Below, one piece after another: positions 17,531-31,300 of a DNA stretch of 64,000 bases. The DNA comes from Allobosea caraganae (GTDB taxonomy: Bacteria > Pseudomonadota > Alphaproteobacteria > Rhizobiales > Beijerinckiaceae), in the NCBI RefSeq assembly GCF_003351345.1, contig NZ_QQTO01000001.1:310001-374000 (forward strand), read 5' to 3'. The position numbers and the translations under genes were made by a program. The notes under the pieces are model-generated. The model made no database searches. It worked only from the letters and a program-made list of their open reading frames with translations, and was not told the origin of the DNA. The first letter of the stretch is position 1. Each line of letters begins with the position of its first letter.

Positions 17531-18280
17531 ATGTCCAACCTGAACGGAAAAGTCGCCGTGATCACCGGCGGATCGAGCGGCATTGGCCTCGCCACGGCCA
17601 AGCGCTTCGTCGCCGAAGGCGCTCACGTCTTCATCACCGGCCGGCGCCAGGCCGAGCTCGACAAGGCGAAGGCCGAGATCGGCGGGAACGTCACCGCGGT
17701 CCAGGGCGATGTGGCTGATCTGGCGGACCTGGACAGGCTCTACGCCCAGGTGAAAGCGGAGAAGGGCGTGGTCGATATCGTCTTCGCCAGCGCCGGGTTC
17801 ATCGAGCACGCGCAGATCTTCGACTTGTCCGAAGCGCACTATGACAAGACCTTGGACATTAATCTCAAGGGCGTCGTCTTCACGGTCCAGAAGGCGTTGC
17901 CGTTGATGACCCGCGGCGGCTCGATCATCGTCGTCTCCTCCATCATCAACGTGAAGGGCATTCCTGCCCACGGACTATACGGCGCTGCCAAGGCCGGCGT
18001 CCGGTCGCTGGCGCGCACCTGGGCCCAGGAGCTCAAGGGCCGCGGCATCCGCGTGAACACGCTCAGCCCCGGCGCCACGGAAACGCCGATCATTCGCGGC
18101 CAGTTCGACAATGACGAAGCCTCCGACGCCGCCAAGGCCATGTTCGCCTCCATGACCCCGCTCGGCCGCATCGGCCGGCCGGAGGAGCTCGCCGCCGCCG
18201 CCTTCTTCCTGGCCTCCGACGAGTCGAGCTACGTCACCGGCATCGACCTGCCCGTCGATGGCGGCCTGGCGCAGGTCTGA
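17531..18280 (+). CDS. SDR-family NAD(P)-dependent oxidoreductase
   Basis: A classical short-chain dehydrogenase of 249 aa. It has the coenzyme motif VITGGSSGIGLATAKRF (about residues 9-25), the structural motif FASAGF (normally NNAG), catalytic Ser in VSSIINVKG, and the active-site YGAAKAGVRSL (Tyr-x3-Lys near residue 155), then PGATETPI. The start at 17531 is supported by GGAG 6 bases upstream; an in-frame GTG at 17519 lies inside that site. Substrate cannot be deduced. It may be controlled by the preceding LysR regulator. Confidence 0.88.
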   Translation: MSNLNGKVAVITGGSSGIGLATAKRFVAEGAHVFITGRRQAELDKAKAEIGGNVTAVQGDVADLADLDRLYAQVKAEKGVVDIVFASAGFIEHAQIFDLSEAHYDKTLDINLKGVVFTVQKALPLMTRGGSIIVVSSIINVKGIPAHGLYGAAKAGVRSLARTWAQELKGRGIRVNTLSPGATETPIIRGQFDNDEASDAAKAMFASMTPLGRIGRPEELAAAAFFLASDESSYVTGIDLPVDGGLAQV

Positions 18281-18292
18281 GCTGGATCGAGG

Positions 18293-18337
18293 GCATCGGA
18301 CCGAAAAGTGGAATCCGGCTTCCGAAAAATCCGATGC
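18293..18337. repeat. Dispersed palindromic repeat, copy 3
   Basis: The ends GCATCGGA (18293-18300) and TCCGATGC (18330-18337) enclose the core AAAAGTGGAATCCGGCTTCCG. The trailing AACAAAGGCCTAGATCGCCGC resembles the sequence after copy 1 (CAAAGAGCTAGATTGCCGC at 5106-5124), so the repeat unit probably extends about 20 bases beyond the palindrome. Confidence 0.7.
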
Positions 18338-18404
18338 AATAACAAAGGCCTAGATCGCCGCTGCGAATGTGCGGCCTCGCTTCATCATCGAAAGGGAAGT
18401 CTGC

Positions 18405-18692
18405 ATGCCCGTCTATTTTGTCATGATCCGCGAAGAGACCGTCGATGCCGAGGCGCTTGCGCAATACGGGCCGAAGGCCGCCGCCGCCGGCCAGGGCCAT
18501 CCTCTCAAGCCACTCGCGGTCTACGGCGCGATCGACCATCTCGAAGGGAAGCCGGCCGAAGGGGCGGTGATCATCGAGTTCCCTGACATGACCGCGGCTC
18601 GCGCGTGGTATGACAGCCCAGCCTACCAGGCCGCCGTGAAGCATCGCCATGCCGGATCGAGGTCGAAGGCCTTCTTCATCGAAGGCGTGTGA
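18405..18692 (+). CDS. DUF1330 domain protein
   Basis: A 95-aa dimeric alpha-beta barrel (ferredoxin-like) protein of the DUF1330 family: MPVYFVMIREETVDAEALAQ at the start, AVYGAIDHLEGKPAEGAVII in the middle, and EFPDMTAARAWYDSPAYQAA, the family signature, near residues 58-77. The ATG at 18405 follows AAAGGGAAG. Biochemical role unknown. It stands alone between a repeat element and a convergent terminator. Confidence 0.88.
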   Translation: MPVYFVMIREETVDAEALAQYGPKAAAAGQGHPLKPLAVYGAIDHLEGKPAEGAVIIEFPDMTAARAWYDSPAYQAAVKHRHAGSRSKAFFIEGV

Positions 18693-18762
18693 GCAGAGCG
18701 CCGCACGCATGTGCCGAAGCAGCATGCTCCAAGCCGTTCAGAACCCCATTGGCTCGCCAAGG

Positions 18763-18795
18763 AAAAAGGCCGGAGCTCTGCCCCGGCCTTTCCTT
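18763..18795. terminator. Bidirectional intrinsic terminator
   Basis: A 9-bp stem AAAGGCCGG (18765-18773) with CCGGCCTTT (18783-18791), loop AGCTCTGCC, flanked by AAAAA on the left and TTTCCTT on the right. It can end transcripts of both the DUF1330 gene and the convergent TPR lipoprotein gene. Confidence 0.85.
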
Positions 18796-18836
18796 CTGGG
18801 CTGCGTGGACCTGCAATCTTGGGGGCTCCAGGGAAC

Positions 18837-19670
18837 TCAGCCCTGTGGCGCGCCCTGCGGGGCCGGGGCAGCTTGCCTCGATGCCGCCGGCTTGCTTCCC
18901 CCGCCTGTTTTCAGCAGGTCCCAGCTGTTCTGCTGGCTGACGCTGCGCTTGAGGTAGGCGACGGTCTGGGCGGCCTCGGCCGGGCTCTGGTCCTGCCGCG
19001 CCAGCGCCTCGGCCTCGCCGAACCGGCCCTGCAGGCCGAGCACCAGCACGAGGTTCTGCCGGACCCGTGCATCGCTCTTGTTTGACGTCGCAGCTTCCCG
19101 CAGCACGCGCTCGGCCTCGGGCAGGTTCTTGGTCAGGGCCAGCGACAGGCCGAGATTGGACAGGATGGTCGGCTCGCCCGGCGCGAGCTTCAGCGCGGTC
19201 TCGTAGAGCTGCTGGGCGCGCGGATGCTCGCCGAGCTGGTCGGCGACGGTGCCCTGCGCCGAGAGGATGCGCCAGTCCGGGCGCTCCGGCGAATGTGCCC
19301 GGCCCAGCACCTCGTCGGCCTCCCTCAGGCGACCGTTATCGGCAAGCGAGCGGCCATAGGCGCCGAGCATTTCCCGGTCGTTGCTGTGGGTCAGTACGGC
19401 GCCTTGCAGGATCGCCAGCGCCTGGGCGTGCTGTCCGAGCGCGCGTAGCGCGCGAGCGTAGTAGAAGGCGGCGTTGCGGTCCTTCTGGTTCGCGTCGTAG
19501 CGCTGGCTCCACTTGTCGGCCTCCGCCTGCCATTCGGCCGGGCTGCCCGGCTGCGTCCGCGCCGGGCTGATCGAGCCCGTGATGTCGCCGAGCCCGCCGC
19601 GGCTCTGGCAGCCGGCGAGCGCCAGCGTCGTCAGGCAGATGGCGGCGAACAGGCTGTGGCGGCTCGACAT
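18837..19670 (-). CDS. tadD: TPR lipoprotein, TadD-like
   Basis: Outer-membrane tetratricopeptide lipoprotein, probably the TadD pilotin-like factor of the Flp pilus system. The 277-aa form begins MSSRHSLFAAICLTTLALAGC, a type II signal peptide with lipobox LAGC; a longer start at 19706 is possible. After the DITGSISPA motif (shared with CpaD in this window) come several TPR units (AAFYYARALRALGQHAQALA, EMLGAYGRSLADNGRLREAD, PTILSNLGLSLALTKNLPEA). The C-terminus is Ala/Pro/Gln-rich. It is separated from the main Tad operon by three unrelated genes; assignment to Tad is by family resemblance and lipobox context. Confidence 0.78.
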   Translation of the reverse strand: MSSRHSLFAAICLTTLALAGCQSRGGLGDITGSISPARTQPGSPAEWQAEADKWSQRYDANQKDRNAAFYYARALRALGQHAQALAILQGAVLTHSNDREMLGAYGRSLADNGRLREADEVLGRAHSPERPDWRILSAQGTVADQLGEHPRAQQLYETALKLAPGEPTILSNLGLSLALTKNLPEAERVLREAATSNKSDARVRQNLVLVLGLQGRFGEAEALARQDQSPAEAAQTVAYLKRSVSQQNSWDLLKTGGGSKPAASRQAAPAPQGAPQG

Positions 19671-19822
19671 GGTCCGGCGGGCGGGCTGGGATAGGCTGGG
19701 GGACATGGGCTCGTTCGCCTCGCCGCATTGGAAGCTCTGGTCGCTCCGGTGATAAAACGTTAACCCTAATGCTTCCTTAACCGGTCCCGCCGACCGGCCT
19801 CCTCAACCTGGTTCCTAACGCC

Positions 19823-21208
<1,386 letters not shown>

Positions 21209-21288
21209 GCCTGTTTTCCGGGAAAGATTGCGCCCCAGCGGCAACCCGATAATGATACGGATCCGAAACGATCAGAGCCGCTTCAGTC

Positions 21289-21642
21289 ATGGCGTTGGAG
21301 ATCAGGCCCTCGCAGGCGCTCAGGCTCTGGCGGCAGGTGCATCTCGACCTGGTGCAGGATGGCGATGCCGATCTCTCGGCCCGCCAGACCGCGATCCTGC
21401 TGACGATCTATCTCGAATTGCCGCCGCATACGGTGCGCGGCCTGGCTCAACAGCTCGGCGTCACCAAGCCGGTCATCACCCGCGCGCTCGACACCATGGG
21501 CAAGCTCGGCCTCGTCAGCCGCAAGCGCGACGATTTCGACAGGCGCAACGTCATCATCCAGCGCACGGTCGCTGGTGCGCTCGCCGTGGAGCGGCTGGCC
21601 GACCTGATCGTCCAGCGCTCGCGGGAGTTAGGGGCAGGCTGA
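21289..21642 (+). CDS. Short MarR-type winged-helix regulator
   Basis: A 117-aa DNA-binding protein with a winged helix: LSARQTAILLTIYLELPPHT (helix 1-2), VRGLAQQLGVTKPVITRALD (recognition helix) and the wing LGLVSRKRDDFDRRNVIIQR with the usual basic/acidic DR pair. It is shorter than a full MarR (about 140 aa), with reduced dimerisation helices. A 41-base gap separates it from the downstream NlpC/P60 gene, suggesting one transcript and a possible role in controlling that wall hydrolase (inference). Confidence 0.82.
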   Translation: MALEIRPSQALRLWRQVHLDLVQDGDADLSARQTAILLTIYLELPPHTVRGLAQQLGVTKPVITRALDTMGKLGLVSRKRDDFDRRNVIIQRTVAGALAVERLADLIVQRSRELGAG

Positions 21643-21683
21643 GCGGGCTTCGCGCGTTAACCGCTTGGAGCTAGATTGCCGCG

Positions 21684-22541
21684 ATGAACTCGATTCTCGA
21701 CCGCCGCCTGACCCCCGCCCGCCCCGACCTCGCCGCCCGCCACCTGGCCGGGCAGGTCGAAGCCCGCGCCTTCGCCGACTCGGTGATGCTGCGCGTCGTC
21801 GCGCCCATCGCGCCCTTGCGCCGCGAGCCGCGCCCGGATGCGCCGCTCGACACCGAGGCGCTCGCCGGCGAGGTCGTCGCGATCTACGAGCAATACGAGG
21901 GCTGGGCCTGGGGCCAGCTCGGCAGCGACGGCTATGTCGGCTACCTGCCCGACGACGCGCTGCGCTCGGACGCACCTGAACCCACACACCGCGTTTCGGC
22001 GCTGCTGAGCCATGTCTATCCCGGCCCCTCCATCAAGCTGCCGCCGCTCGCTCTGCTGCCCTTGGGCGCCACCGTCGCAGTGAGCGGTGAGTCCGGCGAT
22101 TTCCTTGTCCTTGCCGATGGCGGCTATCTCTGGCGCGGGCATCTTCAGCCGCCTGGCGCTGTCGAGTCGGATTTCGTCGCAGTCGCCGAGCGCTTCGAGC
22201 ATTTGCCCTATCTCTGGGGCGGCAAGACGGCCCAGGGCCTCGATTGCTCCGGCCTGACGCAAGTTTCGCTCGCCGCGGCCGGCATCGCCGCCCCGCGCGA
22301 CACCGACATGCAGGAGCAGGCGCTCGGTACGGCGCTCGCCTTCGACGACAGCCTGTCGGGGCTGAAGCGCGGCGACATCGTCTTCTGGAAGGGCCATGTC
22401 GGCCTTATGACCGATGCCGAGACCCTGCTGCACGCGACGGCCTATACGATGAACGTCTACCGCGAGCCGCTGCGTACGGCGCGCGATCGGATTTCGAAGA
22501 ACAGCTTTGGGGCGATCACGAGCATTCGACGGCTGGGCTGA
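21684..22541 (+). CDS. NlpC/P60 (C40) cysteine peptidase with bacterial SH3 domains
   Basis: A 285-aa predicted cell-wall endopeptidase. N-terminal SH3-like modules (MLRVVAPIAPLRREPRPDAP, YEGWAWGQLGSDGYVGYLPD) precede the catalytic domain with HLPYLWGGKTAQGLDCSGLT (active Cys in LDCSG, about residue 190), GHVGLM (His) and HATAYT as the third polar residue position. There is no obvious signal peptide, so the enzyme may be cytoplasmic (as in dipeptide-processing NlpC proteins) or use another export route. It ends 3 bases before the convergent mutS stop. Confidence 0.87.
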   Translation: MNSILDRRLTPARPDLAARHLAGQVEARAFADSVMLRVVAPIAPLRREPRPDAPLDTEALAGEVVAIYEQYEGWAWGQLGSDGYVGYLPDDALRSDAPEPTHRVSALLSHVYPGPSIKLPPLALLPLGATVAVSGESGDFLVLADGGYLWRGHLQPPGAVESDFVAVAERFEHLPYLWGGKTAQGLDCSGLTQVSLAAAGIAAPRDTDMQEQALGTALAFDDSLSGLKRGDIVFWKGHVGLMTDAETLLHATAYTMNVYREPLRTARDRISKNSFGAITSIRRLG

Positions 22542-22544
22542 GAC

Positions 22545-25319
22545 TCACCCCAGCCCTTTGAGCTTATAAAGCGCCTCCAACGCTTGGCGCGGCGTCATCT
22601 CGTCAAGGTCGAGTTCGGCCAGCGCTTCGCGCAGCGTGTCATTAGCCGGCACAGTCTCCACCACCGGAGCCGCCCGCCTGACCGGCGCGGCAAACAGCGG
22701 CAAATCGTCGACCAGCGAGGCGACCGGCTTCTCGCGCTCGGTCTTCTCAAGTTCGCTGAGGATGGCGCGGGCCCGCTCGACCACGGCCGGCGGCAGGCCG
22801 GCGAGCTTGGCGACCTGGATGCCGTAGGAGCGATCGGCAGCGCCCGGCACGACCTCGTGCAGGAAGACGACCTCGCCATTCCATTCGGTGACGCGCACGG
22901 TCGCGTTGGTGACGCGGTCGAGCCGGTCTCCGAGCGCCGTCAGCTCGTGATAATGCGTCGCGAACAGCGCGCGGCAGCGGTTGATCTCGTGCAGGTGCTC
23001 GATCGCGGCCCAGGCGATCGAGAGGCCGTCGAAGGTCGCGGTGCCCCGGCCGATCTCGTCGAGGATGACGAGCGCGCGCGGGCCGGCCTGGTTGAGGATC
23101 GCGGCGGTCTCGACCATCTCGACCATGAAGGTCGAGCGCCCGCGCGCCAGGTCGTCGGCCGCGCCGACACGCGAGAACAGCCGGTCGACCACGCCGATAT
23201 GGGCATGCGCCGCGGGTACGAAGGCGCCCATCTGGGCCAGCACCGCGATCAGCGCGTTCTGGCGCAGGAAGGTCGATTTACCCGCCATGTTCGGGCCGGT
23301 GATCAGGCAGATGCGCCCGCCATTGGCCTTGGCCGATGGCGGCGAGAGCTCGCTGTCATTGGCGACGAAGGGCTTGCCGTCACGCTTCAGCGCCGCCTCG
23401 ACCACCGGATGCCGGCCGGCGCTGATCGCGAAGGCCGTGCCCTCGTCGACGAGCGGCCGGGTCCAGCCCTCGCTGGCGGCAAGCTCGGCCAGCGCGGCGG
23501 TGACGTCGATCTCGGCCAGCGCCAGCGCCGCCGCCTTGATCGGCTCGGCCTCGGCCAGAACCGTGGCAGTCAGATCGGCGAAGATCGTCAGTTCGAGCTT
23601 CAAGGCCCGGTCGGCGGCCGAGGCGATCTTCGATTCGAGCTCTCCGAGCTCGACCGAGGAGAAGCGCATCGCGTCCGACATGGTTTGGCGGTGCACGAAG
23701 GTGGCGCGCCAGGGCTCCTTCAGAAACTCCTCGCCGACGGCCTGCGACACCTCGACGAAATAGCCGAGCATCGAATTGTGCTTGATCCGCAGGGTCCGGT
23801 TGCCGGTCTCCGCGGCATAGCGCTGTTGGAGCTGGGCGATGACCTTGCGCGAATCGACCTGGAGCAGGCGCAGCTCGTCGAGCGCCGGGTCATGGCCGTC
23901 GCGGACGAAGCGCCCGTCGCGGCGGTTGAGCGGCAGCTCGTCGGCCAGCGTCTCCGTCAGCTTGAGCGGCAGCGACGCGTCGGTCTCGGCGAGCGCATCG
24001 GCCGCCTTCTGGAGGTCGTCAGGCAGTTCCCTTTGCTGGCCCAGCGCAAGGGCGAGGTCGCGCGCCGCGGTCAGGCCGGCGCCGAGCGCGGCGAGGTCGC
24101 GCGGGCCGCCGCGATCGAGCGAGAGCCGGGCGAGCGCGCGGGCAATATCGGGCACGCGCGCCAGGTCGCGCCGCAGATCCTCGCGCAGCGGCGCATCCGT
24201 CACCAGCGCCTCGACCGCGTCGTGCCGCGCCGCGATGGCGGTGGGTTCGGTCAGCGGTCCGGCCAGGCGCTCGGCGATGAGGCGCGCGCCGCCCGGCGTC
24301 ACCGTGCGGTCGATCGCGGCGAGCAGGCTGCCGGTGCGCTCGCCCGAGAGCGTGCGGGTCAGCTCCAGATTGGCGCGCGTCGCCGCGTCGATCAGCATGG
24401 TCGCGCCGCCGGTATCGCGCACCGGCGGCGAGAGCGGCGGGCGGGCGCCGAACTGCGTGCGCTCGACATAAGCCAAAGCCGCGCCGGCCGCCGCGATCTC
24501 GGCCCGGCTGAATGCGCCGAAGGCATCGAGCGTGGCGACGCCGAAAAACTCCTTCAGCCGGCGCTCGGCCGAGGCGGCGTCGAGCCCCTCGCGCGCCAGC
24601 GGCGTCACCGGCACGTTGAGCTCGCGCCAGAACTCCTTCAGCTCGGGATCGTCATGGATCGCCTCGGGGCAGACGATCTCGCGCGGCTCCAGCCGGGCGA
24701 ACTCCACCGCGAGCCGCTCCTGCGGCGTCTCCAGCACGGAAAAGCGCCCGGTCGAGATGTCGACGGCCGCCAGCCCGTAGAGCGCGCTCGAATCGGTCAG
24801 CTTCCGCCGCGCCACCGCGACCAGCAGGCTGGCGCGGCCGGGCTCGAGCAGGCGCTCTTCGGTGATCGTGCCCGGCGTGACCAGCCTGACCACGTCGCGC
24901 TGCACCACCGACTTGGCGCCGCGCTTCTTGGCCTCGGCCGGATCTTCCGTCTGCTCGCAGACCGCGACGCGGTGCCCGGCCGCGATCAGCCTTTGCAGGT
25001 AGTCGTCGGCGCGCTCGACCGGCACGCCGCACATTGCGATGTCCTCGCCGAGATGCTTGCCGCGCTTGGTCAGCACGATGCCGAGCGTGCGCGAGGCGAT
25101 CTCGGCGTCGCGGAAGAACAGCTCGTAGAAATCGCCCATCCGGTAGAACAGCAGGCTGTCCGGATTGGCGGCTTTGATCTCGACATATTGCGCCATCATC
25201 GGCGTGACGCGGCCGGGATCCGCCGGCGCCTTGGCGCTGGAGAGGTCGATGGCGGGCGGGATGGTGGGCTCGTCGCGGCGCATGGCGCGGACGCTATCAA
25301 AATGCGCGGCCAGCGCCAT
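22545..25319 (-). CDS. mutS: DNA mismatch repair protein MutS
   Basis: Recognises mismatches and starts methyl-independent or MutL-dependent repair. The 924-aa protein contains the N-terminal mismatch-binding domain ([33 protein letters not shown], the conserved Phe-x-Glu at FYEL), connector and lever domains, the ABC-type ATPase with Walker [16 protein letters not shown], Walker [21 protein letters not shown], and a short C-terminal helix region ending LYKLKGLG. The N-terminus has about 25 extra residues before the conserved block; ATG 25319 is the first start, 25283 an alternative. A 922-codon open frame on the opposite strand is a composition artefact. Confidence 0.96.
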   Translation of the reverse strand: MALAAHFDSVRAMRRDEPTIPPAIDLSSAKAPADPGRVTPMMAQYVEIKAANPDSLLFYRMGDFYELFFRDAEIASRTLGIVLTKRGKHLGEDIAMCGVPVERADDYLQRLIAAGHRVAVCEQTEDPAEAKKRGAKSVVQRDVVRLVTPGTITEERLLEPGRASLLVAVARRKLTDSSALYGLAAVDISTGRFSVLETPQERLAVEFARLEPREIVCPEAIHDDPELKEFWRELNVPVTPLAREGLDAASAERRLKEFFGVATLDAFGAFSRAEIAAAGAALAYVERTQFGARPPLSPPVRDTGGATMLIDAATRANLELTRTLSGERTGSLLAAIDRTVTPGGARLIAERLAGPLTEPTAIAARHDAVEALVTDAPLREDLRRDLARVPDIARALARLSLDRGGPRDLAALGAGLTAARDLALALGQQRELPDDLQKAADALAETDASLPLKLTETLADELPLNRRDGRFVRDGHDPALDELRLLQVDSRKVIAQLQQRYAAETGNRTLRIKHNSMLGYFVEVSQAVGEEFLKEPWRATFVHRQTMSDAMRFSSVELGELESKIASAADRALKLELTIFADLTATVLAEAEPIKAAALALAEIDVTAALAELAASEGWTRPLVDEGTAFAISAGRHPVVEAALKRDGKPFVANDSELSPPSAKANGGRICLITGPNMAGKSTFLRQNALIAVLAQMGAFVPAAHAHIGVVDRLFSRVGAADDLARGRSTFMVEMVETAAILNQAGPRALVILDEIGRGTATFDGLSIAWAAIEHLHEINRCRALFATHYHELTALGDRLDRVTNATVRVTEWNGEVVFLHEVVPGAADRSYGIQVAKLAGLPPAVVERARAILSELEKTEREKPVASLVDDLPLFAAPVRRAAPVVETVPANDTLREALAELDLDEMTPRQALEALYKLKGLG

Positions 25320-25349
25320 CCGTTAGGACGGCTTTCAACAATTGAAAGC

Positions 25350-27218
25350 ATGGTTGGTGAAATCTTACCGGCTGAAAGCCCGCTGATGGCGCTGATTCTC
25401 GATCTGATCGAAAGCCTGTCCTTCGTCCTGCTGGCGGCGTTGGCGCTGGCGCTCGTCCTGCCGCGGATCGAGCATCGCCGGTGGCTGCATCAGCTCGTCG
25501 TCGGAATCGTGCTCGCGGCGGCGGGCTATTGCAGCATGGTCGAGCCCTTCATGCTCATGCCGGGGGTGGCGATCGACTCGCGCAACATCGTCGTGCTGCT
25601 GGCCGGCCCCCTCGGCGGCACGCTCTCGACGCTCCTCGTCGCCGCCCCGCTGGCGGCCTATCGCCATGCGAATGGCGGCGCCGGGATGGCGGCGGGCCTC
25701 GCCGGCATCGGGCTGAGCGCGATCTGCGGCCTCGCCATCCATTTCTACCTGAAGCGCCAGCGGCGCACGCTCGCCATCGGCGACATCTGGCTGCTCGGCC
25801 TGGCGGCCGGGTTCGTGCTCTTCCCGCCGCTGCTGCTGGTCGGCGACTGGGCCATCGTCGAGACGATGCTGCGCGAGGCGGCGCTGATGACGCTGGTCGT
25901 CAACGTCTCCGGCACGATGCTCGGCGGCATGATCCTGTTCGGCAACGCCGAGCGGCGCGAGACCGCCTATCGCCTGCGGGCGCTGATCGGCCGCGCGCCC
26001 GGCACGCTCTATCAGCGCGTGATGCACCCCGACGGGTCGCTGAGCTATCACTTCGCCTCGTTCAGCATCGACAAGCTGCTCGGCATCGCCAAGGAGGATG
26101 TCGAGCGCGATCCGGAGATCTGGCTCCGCAAGATGCTGCCCGAGGACCGGGCCCGCTTCGAGCGGGAGCGGCTCGATCCCTCGGGCCAGCGTGATTTCTG
26201 GCGCTTCGAGGCACGCTACCATTGCCCGGACGGCTCGATCGCCTGGCTGCGCAGCGAGGCGACGATGCGCCGGCTGCGGGACGGCACGATGGTCTGGGAC
26301 GGCATCCTGCTCGACGTCACCGGCGAGAAGTCGCTGGAGGCGCGCCGGCACGAGGTCGAGGACCAGCGCAAGGCGGCGCTCGGCGAGCTTGCGGCCGATC
26401 TCGAGGTCACGGTCGGGCAGGCGCTGCGCCAGGTCGGCGCCTCCGTCCGCGACATGCAGGAGGCCGCGAGCCAGATGGCGGAGAGCGCCAGCCAGACCGC
26501 GCTCCGCGCCGTCGACGTCACACGCCAGGCCGAGCATGCCTCCCAGCGCGTCGGCAGCGTCGCGATGGCCGCCGAGGAGATCGACGCCTCGATCCGCGAG
26601 CTGACCCGCCAGACCGCCCATGCCGACGACACCGCCCGCGACGCCGCAAGCTATGTCCGCGCGACCCGCCATGACGTCTCCGGCCTGAGCGCCGCTGCCG
26701 ACAAGGTCAGCGCGGTGCTCGACTTCATCGAGGACATCGCCTCGCGCACCAACCTGCTGGCGCTCAACGCCACCATCGAGGCGGCGCGCGCCGGCGCGGC
26801 CGGCCGCGGCTTCGCCGTCGTTGCGGGAGAGGTCAAGAACCTCGCCGAGCAGACCCAGAGGGCGACCCGCGACATCGGCGAGACGCTGCAGGATATCCGC
26901 GTCGCCGCCGCCAAGGCCTCCGACGCCATCGCCCATATCGAGGGCACGATGGGCGTGATCGAGCAGACCTCCGGCGCCATTGCCGAGGTCGTCAGCCGCC
27001 AGGCCGAGATCGCCTCCGGCATCGCGTCCGACGCCCAGCTCGTCGCTGGCAGCACCAATGCCGTCAGCGCCAGCGTCGGCAGCGTCGGCACTGAGGCGCG
27101 CGGCACCGGCGAGACCGCCGTGCGCGTCGTCGCGGCGGCCCGGCAGGTCAGCGACCAGACCGTCGCGCTCGACCGCTATGTCGGAGACTTCGTCCGCAGC
27201 GTCCGCGGCCGGCTCTGA
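25350..27218 (+). CDS. Chemoreceptor-like protein: multi-TM sensor, PAS and MCP signalling domains
   Basis: A 622-aa methyl-accepting chemotaxis-type transducer. Residues 10-200 hold about six hydrophobic segments resembling the 5TM receptor (LytS-type) module ([40 protein letters not shown]). A PAS domain follows at about 220-330 ([40 protein letters not shown]). The MCP coiled coil then extends to the end, with the hairpin tip [20 protein letters not shown] and [18 protein letters not shown] for CheW/CheA contact. No HAMP domain and no C-terminal CheR/CheB tether peptide are seen. ATG 25350 is used; 25386 is an alternative. No che genes are adjacent. Ligand unknown. Confidence 0.88.
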   Translation: MVGEILPAESPLMALILDLIESLSFVLLAALALALVLPRIEHRRWLHQLVVGIVLAAAGYCSMVEPFMLMPGVAIDSRNIVVLLAGPLGGTLSTLLVAAPLAAYRHANGGAGMAAGLAGIGLSAICGLAIHFYLKRQRRTLAIGDIWLLGLAAGFVLFPPLLLVGDWAIVETMLREAALMTLVVNVSGTMLGGMILFGNAERRETAYRLRALIGRAPGTLYQRVMHPDGSLSYHFASFSIDKLLGIAKEDVERDPEIWLRKMLPEDRARFERERLDPSGQRDFWRFEARYHCPDGSIAWLRSEATMRRLRDGTMVWDGILLDVTGEKSLEARRHEVEDQRKAALGELAADLEVTVGQALRQVGASVRDMQEAASQMAESASQTALRAVDVTRQAEHASQRVGSVAMAAEEIDASIRELTRQTAHADDTARDAASYVRATRHDVSGLSAAADKVSAVLDFIEDIASRTNLLALNATIEAARAGAAGRGFAVVAGEVKNLAEQTQRATRDIGETLQDIRVAAAKASDAIAHIEGTMGVIEQTSGAIAEVVSRQAEIASGIASDAQLVAGSTNAVSASVGSVGTEARGTGETAVRVVAAARQVSDQTVALDRYVGDFVRSVRGRL

Positions 27219-27362
27219 AGCCTTCAAGTCCGGCGCAAAAGCAGGCAGGCAAATTTCGCTGGACCGTCATGTCGCCTGATTGACAGACGCGCCTTGTAGA
27301 GCGGCCTAGCGCTGCCTTATGGTCCGCCGCCTCCAGGAAACGCTCACAAAAAGAACAATCGC

Positions 27363-29648
<2,286 letters not shown>

Positions 29649-29697
29649 GGCGAAGCGCTTCGGAACCCGGAGCTGCAGGCAGAACAAGACGAAGCGC

Positions 29698-29728
29698 GGG
29701 AGCCCTCTCCTTACAGGAGAGGGCTCCC
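29698..29728. terminator. Long perfect hairpin between convergent maeB and M32 peptidase genes
   Basis: GGGAGCCCTCTCC (29698-29710) pairs with GGAGAGGGCTCCC (29716-29728), 13 perfect base pairs with a 5-base loop TTACA. There is no T tract on the plus strand, so termination may rely on stem strength or the hairpin may block read-through from both sides. Confidence 0.65.
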
Positions 29729-29770
29729 GTGCCTTCCGGTTCGGGGGCAATCGTCAGCAGTCCGGCGCGC

Positions 29771-31264
29771 CTACTCGCCCATGTACCGCCGCTTCAGGTG
29801 CGCCTTGAACACGCCGGCATCGAGCGGCCGACCGGTGGCACGCGTCAGCAGCTCGTCGGTCTCGTAGAGCGAGCCCAATCCGTGGATGTTCGCCCTGAGC
29901 CAGCCAACCAGCGGCTTGAAGTCGCCGCGTCCGATCCCCGGCAGGATCTCCGGCTCGGCCCGGCAGGCGGCGTCGAAGATCTGCGCCGCCGTCATCGCTC
30001 CCAGCGTGTAGGTCGGGAAATAGCCCCAGCCGCCGCTCGGCCAGTGGATGTCCTGCAGGCAGCCGAGCCGGTCGTCCGGCGGGGTCACGCCGAGCAGTTC
30101 GCGCATCTGCGCGTTCCAGACGCCGGGCAGTTCCGAGAGGGGCATCTCGTCGGCGATCAGCGCCTTCTCGATGCGGTAGCGCAGGATGACATGGGCCGGG
30201 TAGGTCACCTCGTCGGCATCGACGCGGATCAGCCCGCGCTGAACTTGCGTGTAGCGGCGCCAGAGCACGTCGGCCTGCCAGGCCGGGCCCGAGCCGCCGA
30301 AGGCCTCCAGCATCTTCGGCGCGGCGAAGCCGATGAACTCGCGGCTGCGGCAAGCCTGCATCTCGACCAGCAGGGATTGGCTCTCATGCAGGCTCATGCC
30401 GCGGGCATGGCCGACGGGCTGGCTCAGCCAGGCCTGCGGCCGGCCCTGCTCGTAGAGCGCATGGCCGGTCTCGTGCAGCACGCCCATCAGTGCCCGCGAG
30501 AAGTCGGTCTCGTCATAGCGGGTGGTGATGCGCACATCGCTGTCGGCGCCGCCGCAGAACGGGTGGGTCGAGATGTCGAGCCGGCCGCGCTCGAAATCGT
30601 AGCCGAGCGCCGCCATCATCTGCAGGCCGAGCGCGCGCTGCGCCTCGACCGGGAAGGGGCCCTCCGGCGCAGGCGAGGCCGGCCGGCGCGCCTGCACCGC
30701 CAGGACCTCCTCGATGAACCCCGGCAGGAAGTCGGCGAGATCGTCGAACAGCGCGTCGATCTTGGCGGAGCGCCCGCCCGGCTCGTAGTCGTTCAGCAGC
30801 GCGTCATAGGCGGAGAGGCCGAGCTTCTCGCCCTTGGCCCGGCCGATCTCGCGCTGGAGCTTCAGCACCTCGGCGAGATAGGGCAGCAGCGCCTTGAAGT
30901 CGGCATCGGCCCGCGCCTGGCGCCACGCCATCTCGGAGGCCGAGATCGCCTTGCTGGAGGCCTCGACCAGATCGGCCGGCAGCGCGGTCTCGACCGTCCA
31001 GCTGCGCCGGATCTCGCGCAGGTTGGCGCGCTCCCAATCGCCGAGTCCGGTATCGCCGTCTGCTGTGTCGAGCCAGTCGCCGATGCGCGGATCGGTCACC
31101 ATGCCGTGGCGCAGCACGTGCAGCAGCGCCATGCTCTCGGCCCGCGTCTCGGCCGCGCCCTTCGGCATCATCACGTCGCTGTCCCATTGCAGGATGCCGA
31201 CCGCGTTGGAGAGCGCGGCAACCTTCCCGAAATGCGCAGCGAGCTGCGAATAGGCGGCAGTCAT
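29771..31264 (-). CDS. M32-family metallocarboxypeptidase
   Basis: A cytoplasmic zinc (or cobalt) carboxypeptidase of the Taq family, 497 aa. The HExxH zinc motif is in ALMGVLHETGHALYEQG (about residues 258-274), and the second conserved block GMSLHESQSLLVEMQ provides the downstream Glu ligand. Other family blocks are AVGILQWDSDVMMPKGAAET at the N-terminus and GYFPTYTLGAMTAAQIF near the C-terminus. The ATG at 31264 follows a GGAGGGATATCC ribosome site on the minus strand. It probably trims peptides from the C-terminus. It ends 42 bases from the shared hairpin with maeB. Confidence 0.92.
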   Translation of the reverse strand: MTAAYSQLAAHFGKVAALSNAVGILQWDSDVMMPKGAAETRAESMALLHVLRHGMVTDPRIGDWLDTADGDTGLGDWERANLREIRRSWTVETALPADLVEASSKAISASEMAWRQARADADFKALLPYLAEVLKLQREIGRAKGEKLGLSAYDALLNDYEPGGRSAKIDALFDDLADFLPGFIEEVLAVQARRPASPAPEGPFPVEAQRALGLQMMAALGYDFERGRLDISTHPFCGGADSDVRITTRYDETDFSRALMGVLHETGHALYEQGRPQAWLSQPVGHARGMSLHESQSLLVEMQACRSREFIGFAAPKMLEAFGGSGPAWQADVLWRRYTQVQRGLIRVDADEVTYPAHVILRYRIEKALIADEMPLSELPGVWNAQMRELLGVTPPDDRLGCLQDIHWPSGGWGYFPTYTLGAMTAAQIFDAACRAEPEILPGIGRGDFKPLVGWLRANIHGLGSLYETDELLTRATGRPLDAGVFKAHLKRRYMGE

Positions 31265-31300
31265 GGATATCCCTCCGTCCCGAAGCGGGTTGGAGTCTTC

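Noticed and set aside
22584..25349. A 922-codon open frame opposite mutS that runs in frame into the chemoreceptor gene
   Set aside because: It is antisense to a clear mutS with all motifs, has no domain-like sequence, and reflects high-GC codon bias. The real receptor starts at about 25350.
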